From Paroedura picta (lineage: Eukaryota > Chordata > Lepidosauria > Squamata > Gekkonidae), in NCBI RefSeq assembly GCF_049243985.1, contig NC_135371.1, forward strand, positions 141,501-205,500: a stretch of 64,000 nt of DNA. The letters are read 5' to 3'. The notes below the pieces were generated by a model. The model had not been told where the DNA came from and did no database searches. It saw only the letters and a list, made by a program, of their open reading frames with translations. Shown here piece by piece: positions 41,456-52,634 of this stretch (the stretch's first letter is position 1; each line of letters begins with the position of its first letter). The translations under genes were made by a program, and so were the position numbers.

Positions 41456-43335
41456 TGATATTATTATTATTATTATTTGATTTATTTCCCGTCTCTCCCT
41501 ATAGGCTTGAGGTGGGTCACAGTAGTCTCAACCCCATTAAAACCCCCATTAGGACTTTAAAATACCAACATGACAGCAGAAAATCCCACCCACCCCTCCC
41601 GTTATTAATAATAACGGAGATAATGGGAAAGAGCGATGTACACTTCCTGACTCCTGGGGGGGGGGGTGATGTCTCTGGTTCGCTGGCCCCAGCCTTAACC
41701 AAAAACCTGGTGGACGAGCTCTGTTTTGCAGGCCCTGCAGAAAGCTGGCAAATCCTGGAGGGCCCGCAGCTCACCCGGGAGCTCATTCCACCAGGTAGGG
41801 GCCAGGACCAAAAAGGCCCTGGCCCTGGTCGAGGCCAGGTGAGCTTCCTTAGGGCCGGGAATGATCAATAGGTTCTCACCCGCAGAGCGTAAAGCCCTGC
41901 GGGGAACATAGGATGGCAGGTGGTCCCTCAGGTATGTGGGTCCAAACCCGCATATGGCCTTAAAGGTTAGAACCAAAACCTTGAACCGGATCTGGGCAGC
42001 AATTGATAGACAATGCAGCTGCCTCAGCACGGGCTGGATGTGGGCCCTCCAAGGTGTGCCAGTGAGGACCCTGGCAGCTGCATTTTGCACCAGCTGAAGT
42101 TTCTGGATCAAGGACAAGGGCAGGCCCACATAGAGCGAGTTACAGAAATCTAATCTGGAGGTGACTGTTGCATGGATCACTGTGGTCAGGGGACAGGTAG
42201 GGCGCTAGTAGCCGAGCCTGGCGAAGATGGAAAAAAGGCCTGCTACTCTCTTGACCTGCGCCTCCATAGTCAGGGAGGCGTCGATGGTCACATCACACCC
42301 ATATTCCTACCTTGGGGCACGATGGTAAGTTGCACCCCTGCTAGGGTGGGTAGATGCGCTGCCTGTTCCAGCCCCCTTCCCCCCAGCCACAGGACCTCCG
42401 TCTTGGAGGGGGTTGAGTTTCAGGCGACTCTGCTCGAACCATTCAGACACTGCTTCCAAACATCTGGCAGATGGTTCTGGGGGAGAGTCTGGGCGACCAT
42501 CCATTAGGAGACAGAGCTGGGTGTCATCAGCGTACTGATGGCAACCCAGCCCAAAGCTCCATAGCAGCTGGGCCAGAGGGCGCATAAAGATGTTGAATAA
42601 TGTGGGGGAAAGCCGCGCCTTGTGGGACTCCACAAGGGAGTCTATAGGGCTGCGAGAACTCCTCCCCCACAGCAACCCTCTGGGACCGGTTCTGGAGGAA
42701 GGAGCGTATCCAGTGGTCCCCGGTGATAAAAAGGTTGGGGAGCATTGCCGTAGAGCATTCCGGAAAACAAGTGGATCCATAAGTCTCTGCGAGCGGGCAA
42801 GAATACGCCCGCTGCCCAACTGGGGAGCGGGTGGTATCCCAAGCCGGGCCTGCAGGGCATAGTGGTCTGACCATGATACAGCTAAAGCTGCATCCAGCTC
42901 CGCCTCTATCCCGCCGCCACAAATCAAGTCGAGCGTGTGGCCGGCGTGATGGGTTGGCCCGGCCACAAATTGCGAGAGCCTCAGTGTCACCATGGATGAC
43001 ACCAGGTCCCCACCAAGTCCTGAAGAAGGCGAGTCCGCGTGGACATTGAAGTCAGCCAGGATCAAAAGCCTGGGAAATGGCCATGCCCAGGCGGCCGCCG
43101 CCTCCAGCAGGCAGGGCGGGGCAGGGCGTCTGGTGGCGCCTTGGGCGGATGGTCTACCAGCCAGATGGCCAAGCTCTTGACCGCATCACACCCAATACTG
43201 ACACACTCCACTGACTTCTGGCCCCGGGAGAGCCCTGTAGGAGAAAGCCTCCTGGACCAAGATTGTGGGCCCGGGATTGGTGAAGGACCAAGTAACCTGG
43301 GGGGGGGGGGGTGGCGGTTCTCTCAAGGCCACTGG
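41456..43335 (-). mobile_element. L2 LINE with internal deletion
   Basis: Minus strand. The 3' UTR begins after an ATT microsatellite (41460-41477). The RT end lies at 42180-41695 (HATVTSRLDFCNSLYVGLPL, FGPTYLRDHLPSYVPRRAL, VLAPTWWNELPGELRA), RT YADDTQLCLL near 42520, and endonuclease phrases at 43065-42770 (LADFNVHADSPSSGLGG, WSDHYALQARLG). Compared with the copy at 49.5-52.6 kb about 1 kb is missing, and the junction (42710-42747) carries joined hAT ends. Confidence 0.88.
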
Positions 43336-43429
43336 GCTTGGCAGACGCCAAGAGAAGGGTCCGCGGGGCAGTGCTGAAGCCAAGGCAGAATGCATTCCCC
43401 AGATCAGAAAGCAGGAGGGCTGCTTTTAA

Positions 43430-44110
43430 AGGAGCACAATGAAATCAGAGTCCAGGGTCACCTTTTAAGACCGACAAAGATTTATTCAAGGCGTGAGCTT
43501 TCAGGTGCAAGCACTCTTCCTCAGACTAAAAAGCAGGAGGTCTGCCCCAGCAAAGTGAGCAGGAGGGAATCCAGGCTCCAGCAGAAGAAATGCAAAAGCA
43601 GACTGAGGAGCAAGTTGCCAGGAGGATCAGGGCAAACCATTAACTTGTCTTTAAATGTAGCTGCAGGGCCTGTGGCTGACCAAGAAAGAAGGGGGATTGG
43701 GGAGATGGCAGAGCAGCTCCATGACCTCTTGGCTGCTTCTGTGTTTGCTGTGGGGAGCGTGGGGCAGAGGCCTGAGCCACAGCCGTTGTCAGGAAGAGAA
43801 GCTGAAGTATTGAGCCAGGTTTGGAGGTTCTGAGACCTTCTTGGGGAAATGAAAAGAGGAGCGCCCAGGTCCTGGGGGCTTGCACCACCACCCCTATCCT
43901 TGGAGGTCTCCCATCCAGATCCTAGCCCCAGGCTTAGTCCTGCTTGGTTCAAAAGGGCTAAGACCCAGTGAAGTAACTCTATCTGGAAAAATATGCTTGC
44001 ATACAAGAGACCACTTCCCTGACCAGACTCAAATGTTGTTCTGCTGCTTCAGGGTAACACGGAGACCCACCTGAATCTATCAAAGGCACACAGAGGGGCA
44101 AAGCCTGCTG
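43430..44110. repeat. Interspersed repeat copies, family not identified
   Basis: 43437-43535 (GAGTCCAGGGTCACCTTTTA, GACAAAGATTTATTCAAGGC, GCAAGCACTCTTCCTCAGAC) and 43985-44100 (GCTGCTTCAGGGTAACACGG) match a widespread reptile repeat that I know by sight but cannot name. Further copies lie near 60.2 and 63.0 kb. Confidence 0.5.
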
Positions 44111-45020
44111 AAGGAAAACCAAAGGAAAGCCCTGCCTGACCAGCCTTTTGGGGACCATGAACAACAGACGCATGGGGCCATGGCCACCCCGTCATGGACT
44201 CTGGCCTTATCGGCAAAGTTTTGACCAGAGCAGTCTTGGCATTTTTCATTTCATGCCTGCAAATGTGTGCCTGTTTTTCTACTGAGTCACCAGTGTCCTT
44301 GCAGCCCCCTTCTTAAGAATGAATCAATGGCTTTGAGCCCAGAATAAATGCAAGAATATGCCAGAAAAGAGCATTCTTGGAGAAAGTGCCCTCCAGATGC
44401 CCCGTGGGATCCTGGCCCTTGTGTTCAGAGAAAACCAATCAGATATAAGTATGTTTGGAGAGATGGCCACACCCTCAACCACCACTCCTTAATTCTCAGG
44501 TTGCAGAAAACACTCCAGTCAGAACCTCAGAAATGGTCTTGTTTTTTAAAATTTTAAAGGTCAGAATAGGGAATTGCTACTTTTTATTGTTCACTCCCTT
44601 GACATAGGAGGTTGGGAATTTTTTGCATCATTATTCTTTATTTAAGCATGCCGACTGCTTTTGAATAATCTTAAAAAGCAAAAGTGACCTTTAGTTGAGA
44701 TACAAGGTTTCCACTTCACCCCTGGAATAAATAAACCTGTGCCTTCTCTTCAGGCAGAGGGCCCGTCCCGGCCTGGCTATTGAGGAGACCCACCGCCTTA
44801 GCATAGTCCGGCAGCCTCATGGTCAACACCTGGCTTGGGAACAGACAGGCCCTTCGGTGCCCCCCCCCCCCGACAGTCCACGTTCCCTACCACCACCAGG
44901 AATCAGACAGAGCACTGTGGACATTACATACCTGTCTGCCCAAGGGGCTGTTGTCAAGGTAGAGTTGGCAGAGGACAGTATTCTGGAGAGTGAAAATCGA
45001 GCCTGGCTATGAAGCACCTG
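44111..45020. other. Intergenic, no gene seen
   Basis: AT-richer than the surroundings at 44520-44700. No coding similarity or clear mobile element. Confidence 0.4.
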
Positions 45021-45355
45021 TGAGGGACTCTCCCTGGTCTGGTCTGCAAGGGCTTTTCTTGTGGTCTTAGGAAAGCCTCGGCCTCCCTGCCCTGTGGCTG
45101 GCCCTGCAGAGGAACTGGCTGGCCCCTGGGGGAGGCGGGAGGCAGGACTGGATGGACCCGTTCTGGTCTGATCCAGCAGGGCTCTTCTTATGTTCTTAGG
45201 AAGGCCTCGGCCTCTCTGCCATGTGGCTGGCCCTGCAGAGGAACTGGCTGGCCCCTGGGGGAGGCAGGACTGGATGGACCCGTTCTGGTCTGATCCAGCA
45301 GGGCTCTTCTTATGTTCTTAGGAAGGCCTCGGCCTCTCTGCCCTGTGGCTGTCCT
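45021..45355 (+). repeat. Tandem LINE-tail units (about 128 bp)
   Basis: Two to three units of the same LINE-tail sequence as 12.6-13.8 kb. The anchor GAGGAACTGGCTGGCCCC is at about 45110 and 45238, and each unit ends TCTTCTTATGTTCTTAGGAA. Confidence 0.85.
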
Positions 45356-45599
45356 GTGTAGGCCCTCCCTCTTGGTCTGCAGTACAACCACCAGCAGTTC
45401 TGGTGAGATTTCCAGCAGTTCCAGAGAGATCCGCTTGTTTTTCTGGGCATGGTGTTCTGTGAGTTCCCTTTGTCAGTTACCAGAGCCTGGACTATGGAAG
45501 GCTCACATCCTGAAGATCTTAGTCGTTCGGATGCTCCTGGACTCCTGGAATTTTCCCAGCCCGGATGACTGGACCAGCAGCATGGGGATATGTTGAAAA

Positions 45600-46145
45600 G
45601 ACTGTGAGCCAGTCCAGTCCAATGCTCCATGTCAAACAGGGGCCCTCAGAGGTCCACCAGCAAGGCCAGAACTCCCTCACTTGCCCTCCAAGCACTAAGA
45701 AAACAGAATATGAAGCCACCACGTTGTATCGGGCCAGTGGCCCCTCCAGTCCAACACTATGTCTTGATACAGTGTCCAAAATTCAGGGGCCACCAGGAGA
45801 TCCACCAGCAGGGCCAGGAGTCCAGGACTGTCCCCCAGGCAGCAACAAGAGAGCGCAGCCCTGCCCCAAACAGAAGAGCACCACTGCAGCCATGTTGGAT
45901 CAGGCCAGTGCCCCCCCCCCCAGTCCAAACCTTTGGTTCATAAATCCCAGGGGCCATCAGGAAGTTCACCTGCAGCACCAGCAGTGCAGGACTGTCCCAA
46001 TGTTGCCCCCCAAACACCAAGAAGAGGTCGCATCCCTGATGGCCCTGAGATTGGGCCAGTAGCACCTCCAAATCCCGGGGGTCCGCAGGGGGTCCGCCAG
46101 CGGAGCAAGAAGGCGTCCCGTTGTTGCCCCCCAAGCCGCGAGGAG
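45600..46145 (+). repeat. Tandem repeat (about 130-160 bp unit) next to B3GALT4
   Basis: Four diverged units, each with a core like GGCCATCAGGAGGTCCACCAG. The anchors lie near 45651, 45799, 45961 and 46091, and each unit ends in a phrase like TTGCCCCCCAAGCACCAAGA. The last unit reaches to within about 35 bp of the B3GALT4 stop codon, so the gene's 3' UTR must lie in the array. Confidence 0.8.
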
Positions 46146-46177
46146 AGGGGCGGTGGCGGGCGCGAAGCTCCAGGGAG

Positions 46178-47266
46178 TCAGCCGGCGGCCCAGGCGAGCA
46201 GACGGCAGCGGAGGAGGCCCAGGGCGCGCTGGAGAGCGGTGCAGGCGTCGCGGTCGTCGGGGGGGTCGTGCCAGGCGTGCTCCATGGCGTCGGGGGCGAC
46301 GCCGTGGACGCTGAAGAGGAGCTGGCGGTAGCAGCAGGGGTCGGGCGGCAGGCGGGCGGCGCCGGCGAAGCGGGCCAGGTGGCGGGGGGCGATGCCGGCG
46401 CGGCGGGCGCAGAGGCCCACGAAGGCGTCCTCGACGGGCACGGGCGGCACGTGGGGGGCGGCGGCCAGGAGGGCGGCCACGGCGGCGCCGGAGAGGACGT
46501 AGGCGGTGCCGCTGCAGTAGGGTGGGAAGGCGGCGGGCGGGTAGAGGGCGGCGGGCACGTGGTGGCGGGCGGCGGGGTCGCGCTGGGCGGGCACGCGCCA
46601 GTGCACGCGGCCCAGGTAGAGGCGGCGAGGGCCGGCCGGGGCGCCGTCGTCGAGGGCGGCCAGGTGGCGCGCCAGGGCGGGCAGGTTGACGAAGACGTCG
46701 TCGTCGGCCTTGAGCACGAAGCGCGCGTCGGGGCAGCGGGCGGCCGCCCAGGCGAGCAGGGCCAGCGTCTTGCGCGTCAGGTTGCCGTAGGTGTCGGCGA
46801 AGCGGCCCTGGATGAGGTCCCCGTGGCGCCGCGCCTCCCGCTCCAGCGCCGCCTGCGCCCCGGGGCCCTCGGCCGCCGCCGGCTGGCCCACCACGAAGAG
46901 CGTCCGCACCGCCCGGCCCGCGGCCCGCCGCGCCCCGCCCCAGCTCCGGCGCACCGCCGCCCGCTGCCGCCCGTGCCCCGCCGCGCTCGCCACCAGCGCC
47001 AGCACGAACGGCGCCCCCCGACCCCCGCACGCCCCGACGCCCGGCTCCAGCAAGAAGGCGCCCGCGGGCGGCGGCGGCGGGGCGGGGGGGGCGGCCGTCT
47101 CCGGGCCGGGCGCCGGCAGCCAGAGGGGCAGCAGGGCCCGCGAGAGCAGCTCCTCGTGCGCGCCGCTGCCCACCAGCCCCGCCGCCCACAGGCACGCCGC
47201 CCCCGCCAGCAGCGCCGCCGCCAGCCGCCGCCCGCCGCGCCAGCGACCCGGCCCCGCCAGCGCCAT
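46178..47266 (-). CDS. B3GALT4: Beta-1,3-galactosyltransferase 4 (ganglioside GM1/GD1b synthase)
   Basis: Intronless, 362 aa (human 378). A Golgi type II membrane enzyme that adds beta-1,3-galactose to GalNAc of gangliosides. A short cytoplasmic tail with Arg is followed by a membrane helix at about residues 13-33, then a Pro-rich stem. The GT31 domain has AAVRRSWGG (about 103-111), NLTRKTL with an N-glycosylation site (162), the metal-binding KADDDVFVN (DDD at 188-190), YLGRVHWRV (217-225), FPPYCSGTAYVLS (247-259), VEDAFVGLCARR (278-289) and CCYRQLLFS. HEELLSRALLP near the N-terminus matches human GEELLSLSLASLLP. The start at 47266 was chosen because the helix then begins as in human; an in-frame ATG at 47422 would give 414 aa with a run of 12 Glu. 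The coding DNA is extremely GC-rich. It is tail-to-tail with WDR46, as in mammals. Confidence 0.93.
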   Translation of the reverse strand: MALAGPGRWRGGRRLAAALLAGAACLWAAGLVGSGAHEELLSRALLPLWLPAPGPETAAPPAPPPPPAGAFLLEPGVGACGGRGAPFVLALVASAAGHGRQRAAVRRSWGGARRAAGRAVRTLFVVGQPAAAEGPGAQAALEREARRHGDLIQGRFADTYGNLTRKTLALLAWAAARCPDARFVLKADDDVFVNLPALARHLAALDDGAPAGPRRLYLGRVHWRVPAQRDPAARHHVPAALYPPAAFPPYCSGTAYVLSGAAVAALLAAAPHVPPVPVEDAFVGLCARRAGIAPRHLARFAGAARLPPDPCCYRQLLFSVHGVAPDAMEHAWHDPPDDRDACTALQRALGLLRCRLLAWAAG

Positions 47267-47642
47267 GGCCAGCGCCGCCGCTCCGGCCGCCTCCTCCTCC
47301 TCCTCCTCCTCCTCTTCCTCTTCCTCCGGGCGGGGAGCGGCGAGGAGGCCGGCAGATGCCAGCGCCGCCTCCGCCCGCGAGCCCTTCTCTCGCCCCCTCC
47401 GTTTGCACGCCGAGAGCCTCATTCTCCCCCCTCCCCAGCGCCTCCTGTCCCGCGGCCCGTGACGCAGGTGACCCCCCCCGCCCCTGACGGCATTCGCGCG
47501 GGGGGGGGGCACCGCATCCAGGCACCAGCCTGGCAGCAGAAGGCGGTCGTCCTCCATCAGTGGCCCTTCTGTTCGGTGTAAAAACCAGTCAACAGCGGAG
47601 CAAGAAGGATTCCAGGGGCTACGCATGTCTCTGCAGACCACC

Positions 47643-48190
47643 CCTTCTGCCTTGTTTGCTCCACAATAGAATAAGAGTGCAGGCGACTCTTTCCTTGGAT
47701 AGGTCAGATCCCTGCCGCCTTGTAGATGAAAGCAATACCAGACTAAACTAATGGGGAACGGAGCCTGGCCTCAAAGAGAGCCGCTTTGGAGTGTCTTCAG
47801 AGAAACTGGAGGGCTCTGGGGGAGAGAATCCGCGATCTGAAAGTAGACTGAAATTCTTGTGAGACCTTTTGGGAAATGGCCATGAAGGGCATAGTGGTAT
47901 GAATCTGGTGGTGGGCCCGGGTTCCCTTGGGAGCCGGTTTAGTAAGATTTCATGCAGCCAAGGGATTGTTGTTGTTTTACTTGTGTCTTACTGGGGTTTT
48001 ATTGCAAACCACAATGGGCGGTCCTGGACCGGGAGTGGGGGTTAAGGAATCAAATAATTAAATAAATCTGGGTACCGCAAAGGGCTGAGCCATCCCACAC
48101 TGGTTCATGTGCAGCAGCAATATGGTGACCTTCTGGACATCTGCCTTTTATCAGTGTAGTCCCTGTGAAGGCTTCAGCTGCATCACTGGC
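47643..48190. other. 5' flank of B3GALT4, no gene seen
   Basis: No gene or clear mobile element. 47527-47608 shares phrases with the tandem array on the other side of the gene. Confidence 0.4.
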
Positions 48191-48199
48191 CAAGAGGAG

Positions 48200-48472
48200 G
48201 AGGAGGAGTTGTTCTTAGATGCCGCTTTTCTCTACCCGAAGGAGTCTCAAAGCGACTTCCAGTCGCCTTCCCTTTCCTCTCCCCACAACAGACACCCTGT
48301 GGGTGAGGCTGAGAGAGCCCTGATATCACTGCTCGTTCAGAACAGCTTTATCAGTGCTGTGGCGAGCCCAGAGTCACCCACCTGGCTGCATGTGGGGGAG
48401 CGGGGAATCAAGTAAGGTTCGCCAAATTAGACGTCCCCACTCCTAACCACTACACCAAGCTGGCTCTACGAA
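48200..48472 (-). mobile_element. tRNA-derived SINE
   Basis: Minus-strand tail GAGGAGTTGTTCTTAGATGC, body CTTCCAGTCGCCTTCCCTTT, a B-box relic and head CTCCTAACCACTACACCAAG plus CTGGCTC. Confidence 0.85.
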
Positions 48473-48869
48473 ACTCATCCTCGTCCTCAACAAAAAGGAT
48501 CATGCTGGGGTGAAGCTGTGCCCGTTGGGGGAGGGGTGTCACCTTCCCCACACATTCCAACCTCACAGAGGCACACAAGCACTCCACATACATACACCTG
48601 GCTGCCGAATGTGGGCTGTCCGCCTTTAGAAGCTGACTGTCAGAATTCCCAGGTAAAATCCCATGATTTTAATTTTTTTTTTCCAATGAATTGATTCTGT
48701 GGCCTGCTTGGCCTGTCTTGCCCTGATGTAACACAGGTGCTTTGGTTTGATGCTCCAAGGTGGTTTGACAACTCCCCCCTATGCTCCCGCACACTGCCTT
48801 CCCTGTTTGGGGCTAGTACCCCCTAGACCTGCTGGCCACCTCTGAGGAGATTGCTCCCGAGTGCCCTCT

Positions 48870-49380
48870 GCGCCCTTGCCTCAAGCAGGCCCCGTGGTTC
48901 ACGGCGGAGCTTCGGGAGAGGAAGAAGGAAGTGAGACGGCTAGAGCGAGTGTGGTGGAAGACTCGTGACGAGGCAGCAAGAACCTCTCATCGCACGCTTA
49001 GGAGGGCGTAGGAGATGGCGGTGAAAGCGGCAAAGGGGGACTACTTTGCCACGGAAATTGCATCTGCTAGCTCTCGCCCAGCCCAATTATTTAGGGAAGT
49101 TTGGACCCTTACTGCCCTCGAGGGAGGGCATCCAAATAGTAGTCAGTTGGAACTTGGCTGTGAGGCTTTTGCGAGCTTTTTTGCAGATAAGGTCTTGTCA
49201 CTCCGCCGTGACCTTCCTGCCACAAGAAGCTCCGTGGCCGTTACGGGGGGGGGGGGGGGTTTGATGGCTTCAGGCAGCTCTTTATCCGAAAGGGACAAAT
49301 TGCCAGGGTCAGTGAGGGCGACCACTTGTCCCCTTGATCCCTGTCTGTAGTGGTTGCTTAAGACCAGCGACCCTCGGATT
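48870..49380 (+). mobile_element. L2 LINE internal fragment
   Basis: The plus strand encodes the stretch between endonuclease and RT: ERKKEVRRLERVWWKTRDEA, then ELGCEAFASFFADKVLSLRR, LPGSVRATTCPLDPCL. The same protein stretch is present in the minus-strand L2 that follows. Confidence 0.85.
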
Positions 49381-49477
49381 GGTGTTCCCCTGAGGGAGAT
49401 GATGATGATGATGATGATTCTATTTATTTCCCATCACTCCCTACACGCTCGTGGCGGGTAACAATATTATTATTATT

Positions 49478-52400
49478 ATTATTATTATTATTAGATTTAT
49501 TTCCCGCCTCTCCCGATAGGCTCGAGGCGGGTCACAACAACTAATCCCATTAAAATATCAATCTACTAACTAACATGGCAGCTAAAAATCCCATCCCTCC
49601 CCCAATTATTAAGAGGTGAAGAGGAAAGGATAGGGGAGTAGCGTACACTCCAACTCCTAGGGGGGGAGCGATGTCCCTGATTTGCTGACCCCAGCCTCAA
49701 CCATAGACCTGGTGGAAGAGCTCCGTTTTACAGGCCCTGCGGAAAGCTGACAAATCCCGCAGGGCCCGCAGATCACCCGGGAGCTCATTCCACCAGGTAG
49801 GGGCCAGGACTGAAAAAGCCCTGGCCCTGGTCGAGGCCAGGCGCGCTTCCTTCGGGCCGGGAATGACCAACAGGTTCTCACCCGCAGAGCGTAAGGCCCT
49901 GCGGGGGACATAGAGCGGTAGGCGGTCCCTCAGGTATGTGGGTCCCAACCCGCGTATGGCCTTGAAGGTTAAAACCAAAACCTTGAACCGGATCCGGGCA
50001 GCAATTGGCAGCCAATGCAGCTGCCTCAGCACCGGCTGGATGTGGGCCCTCCAAGATGTTCCAGTGAGGACCCTGGCAGCTGCATTTTGTACCAGCTGTA
50101 GTTTCTGGATCAAGGACAAGGGTAGGCCTGTGTAGAGCGAGTTACAGAAATCTATTCTGGAGGTGACTGTCGCATGGATCACTGTGGCCAAGTGGTCAGA
50201 GGACAGGTAGGGCGCTAGTAGCCGGGCCTGGCGAAGGTAGAAAAATGCCTGGCCCGCTACCTGTTCCTGCCCCCTTCTCCCCAGCCACAGGACCTCCGTC
50301 TTGGAGGGGTTGAGTTTCAGGCGACTCTGCTCGAACCATTCTGTCACTGCTTCCAAACATCTGGCAAATGGTTCCGGGGGGGGTTCGGGTGACCGTCCAT
50401 TAGGAGATAGAGCTGGGTGTCATCAGCGTACTGATGGCAACCCAGCCCAAAGCTCCGTACCAGCTGGGCCAGAGGGCGCATAAAGATGTTAAACAATGTG
50501 GGGGAGAGGACCGCACCCTGAGGGACCCCGCAAGGGAGTCTATAGGGCCGCGAGAGCTCATCCCCCACAGCAACCCTCTGGGACCGGTTCTGGAGGAAGG
50601 AGCGTATCCAGCACAAGGCTGTGCCCCGTATCCCCGTACCGGCCAGGCGATGGACCAACAGTTCGTCAAAGGCGATGTCAAAGGCCGCCGATAGGTCTAA
50701 AAGGACCAACACGGCTGACCCGCCTCTATCCAGCTGGCGACGGAGGTCATCCAGCAGAGCGACCAAAACCGTCTCCACCCCGTGGCCAGGACGGAAGCCA
50801 GACTGATATGGATCGAGTGCTGAAGTTTCCTCCAAGAATGCCAGGAGCTGGTCTGCTGCCGCCCTCTCCACCACCTTGCCCAGGAACGCTAAATGCGACA
50901 CTGGGCGGTAGTTAACAGGGTCCAGCGGGTCCAGCGATGGTTTCTTCAGGAGAGGGCGGACCACCGCCTCCTTGAGCCGCTCAGGAAACTCTCCCGTACT
51001 CAGAGAGGAGTTGATGATGTCTCTGAGCTGGCCTTCTATCTTCTGGCCACCTCCCTTGAGGAGCCAAGAAGGACAGGGGTCGAGGGGGCAGGTGGTCGCC
51101 CTGACTGAACCTAGCAACTTGTCCACTTCAGAAGAAGAGAGCCGCCTGAAGCCATCAAACCTCACTACCAATGGCGGCCAACAGGTCTCCAGTTCATTAA
51201 CTGTATTAATTGTGGCGGGAAGGTCGCGGCGGAGTGACAAGACTTTATCCGCAAAATAGCTCGCAAATGCCTCGCAGCCGATTTCCAATTGTCTGGTGTT
51301 TTGGCGCCCCTCAAGGGCGGTAAGTGATCTAACTATCCTGAATAATTGAGCCGGGCGAGAGCTTGCGGACGCGATTTCCGTGGCAAAAAACGTTTAGCCA
51401 CTTTCACCGCCATCTCATACGCCCTCATAAGCGTGCGATAAGATGTTCTTGTAGCCTCGTCACGAGTCTTCCGCCACACTCGCTCCAGTCGTCTCACTTC
51501 CCTCTTCTTCTCCCGGAGCACCCCCGTGTACCAGGGGGCCCGTTTGAGTCGAGGGCAGAGAGGACGTTTAGGGGCGATCTCATCTATGGCGGCCGTCAGG
51601 CGGGACTGCCAGTCCCCCACCATGGCCGCAAGTGAGTCGCCAGGAGGCATTGGGTCCCGCAGAGCATTCTGGAAACCAAGCGGATCCGTGAATCTCTGCG
51701 GGCGGGCAAAAATATGCCCGCCGCCCAACTGGGGAGGGGGTGGCATCTCGTGCCGGGCCCGCAGGGCATAGTGGTCTGACCACGGCACAGCCAAAGCTGT
51801 ATCCAGATCCACCTCTATCCCGGAGTCAAAAATCAAGTCAAGTGTGTGGCCGGCGTAATGGGTGGGCCAAGCAACAAATTGCAAGAGCCCCAGTGTCGCC
51901 ATGGATGACACCAGGTCCCCGTCAAGTCCTGAAGAGGGCGCGTCCGCGTGGACGTTGAAGTCACCCAGGATTAGAAGCCTGGGGAACTGCAACGCCCAGG
52001 CGGCCGCCGCCTCCAGCAGGCGGGGCAGGGCATCTGGCGGAGCCTTGGGCGGACGATATACTAGCCAGATAGCCAAGCTCTCGACCGAGCACAACTCAAT
52101 ACCGACACACTCCACCCCACCGATTTCCGGCCCCGGGAGAGCCCTGTAGGAGAGAGCCTCCCGGACCGATTGCCACCCCCCTCCTCTCTTGTGGGTCTGG
52201 GATTGGTGAAGAATGGAGTATCCTGGTGGGGCCAGTTCTCTCAAGGCCACCTCCTCTCCATCTCTCAGCCAGGTCTCCGTTATGCACGCAAGGTCAGCCT
52301 TTGACTCCGCAAAGAAGTGTTGCAGAGTCGCAGCCTTGTTCTTGATCGACCTTGGATTGCACAAGACCAATGTCGGACCCACTTTCCTCTTAGCCTCCAC

Positions 52401-52630
52401 CCTCACATTCCTGGGGATGGGACGGAGGTTAGAAGGGGATCGAGCACACCCAGAGCGCCGGTCGTGTTTCCACGGCCGGGCCCTATACGGGACACCAGTG
52501 CTCCCAACCCTTCTCTTGTCCAACCTCCTCCCCCAGCCATAGCGCCCCTGGCCTGTGATCGTCGGGATCCCGGCCCCTCTATATGTTCCCCCCCCTGACC
52601 AAAACTTCCCCTCCATAATTCCTCCCACCT
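49478..52630 (-). mobile_element. L2-clade LINE, nearly complete ORF2
   Basis: Minus strand, three overlapping open stretches: 52628-51333 (endonuclease: NPRSIKNKAATLQHFFAESK, LACITETWL, LILGDFNVHADAPSSGLDGD, WSDHYALRAR), 51288-50344 (RT: GEFPERLKEAVVRPLLKKPS, LDPYQSGFRPGHGVETVLVA, LLDLSAAFD, QYADDTQLYLLMDG) and 50356-49697 (HATVTSRIDFCNSLYTGLPL, KLQLVQNAAARVLTGTSWRA, VLAPTWWNELPGDLRALRDL). Only about two breaks separate roughly 950 codons. The 3' UTR ends at a long ATT run (49464-49492). It is the best-preserved autonomous-type element in the window. Confidence 0.93.
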
Positions 52631-52634
52631 ACCC

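Noticed and set aside
45966-47581. Large frames of about 500 aa on both strands overlapping B3GALT4
   Set aside because: Shadow frames of the very GC-rich B3GALT4 exon; only the frame with the DDD and EDAFVG motifs is real.
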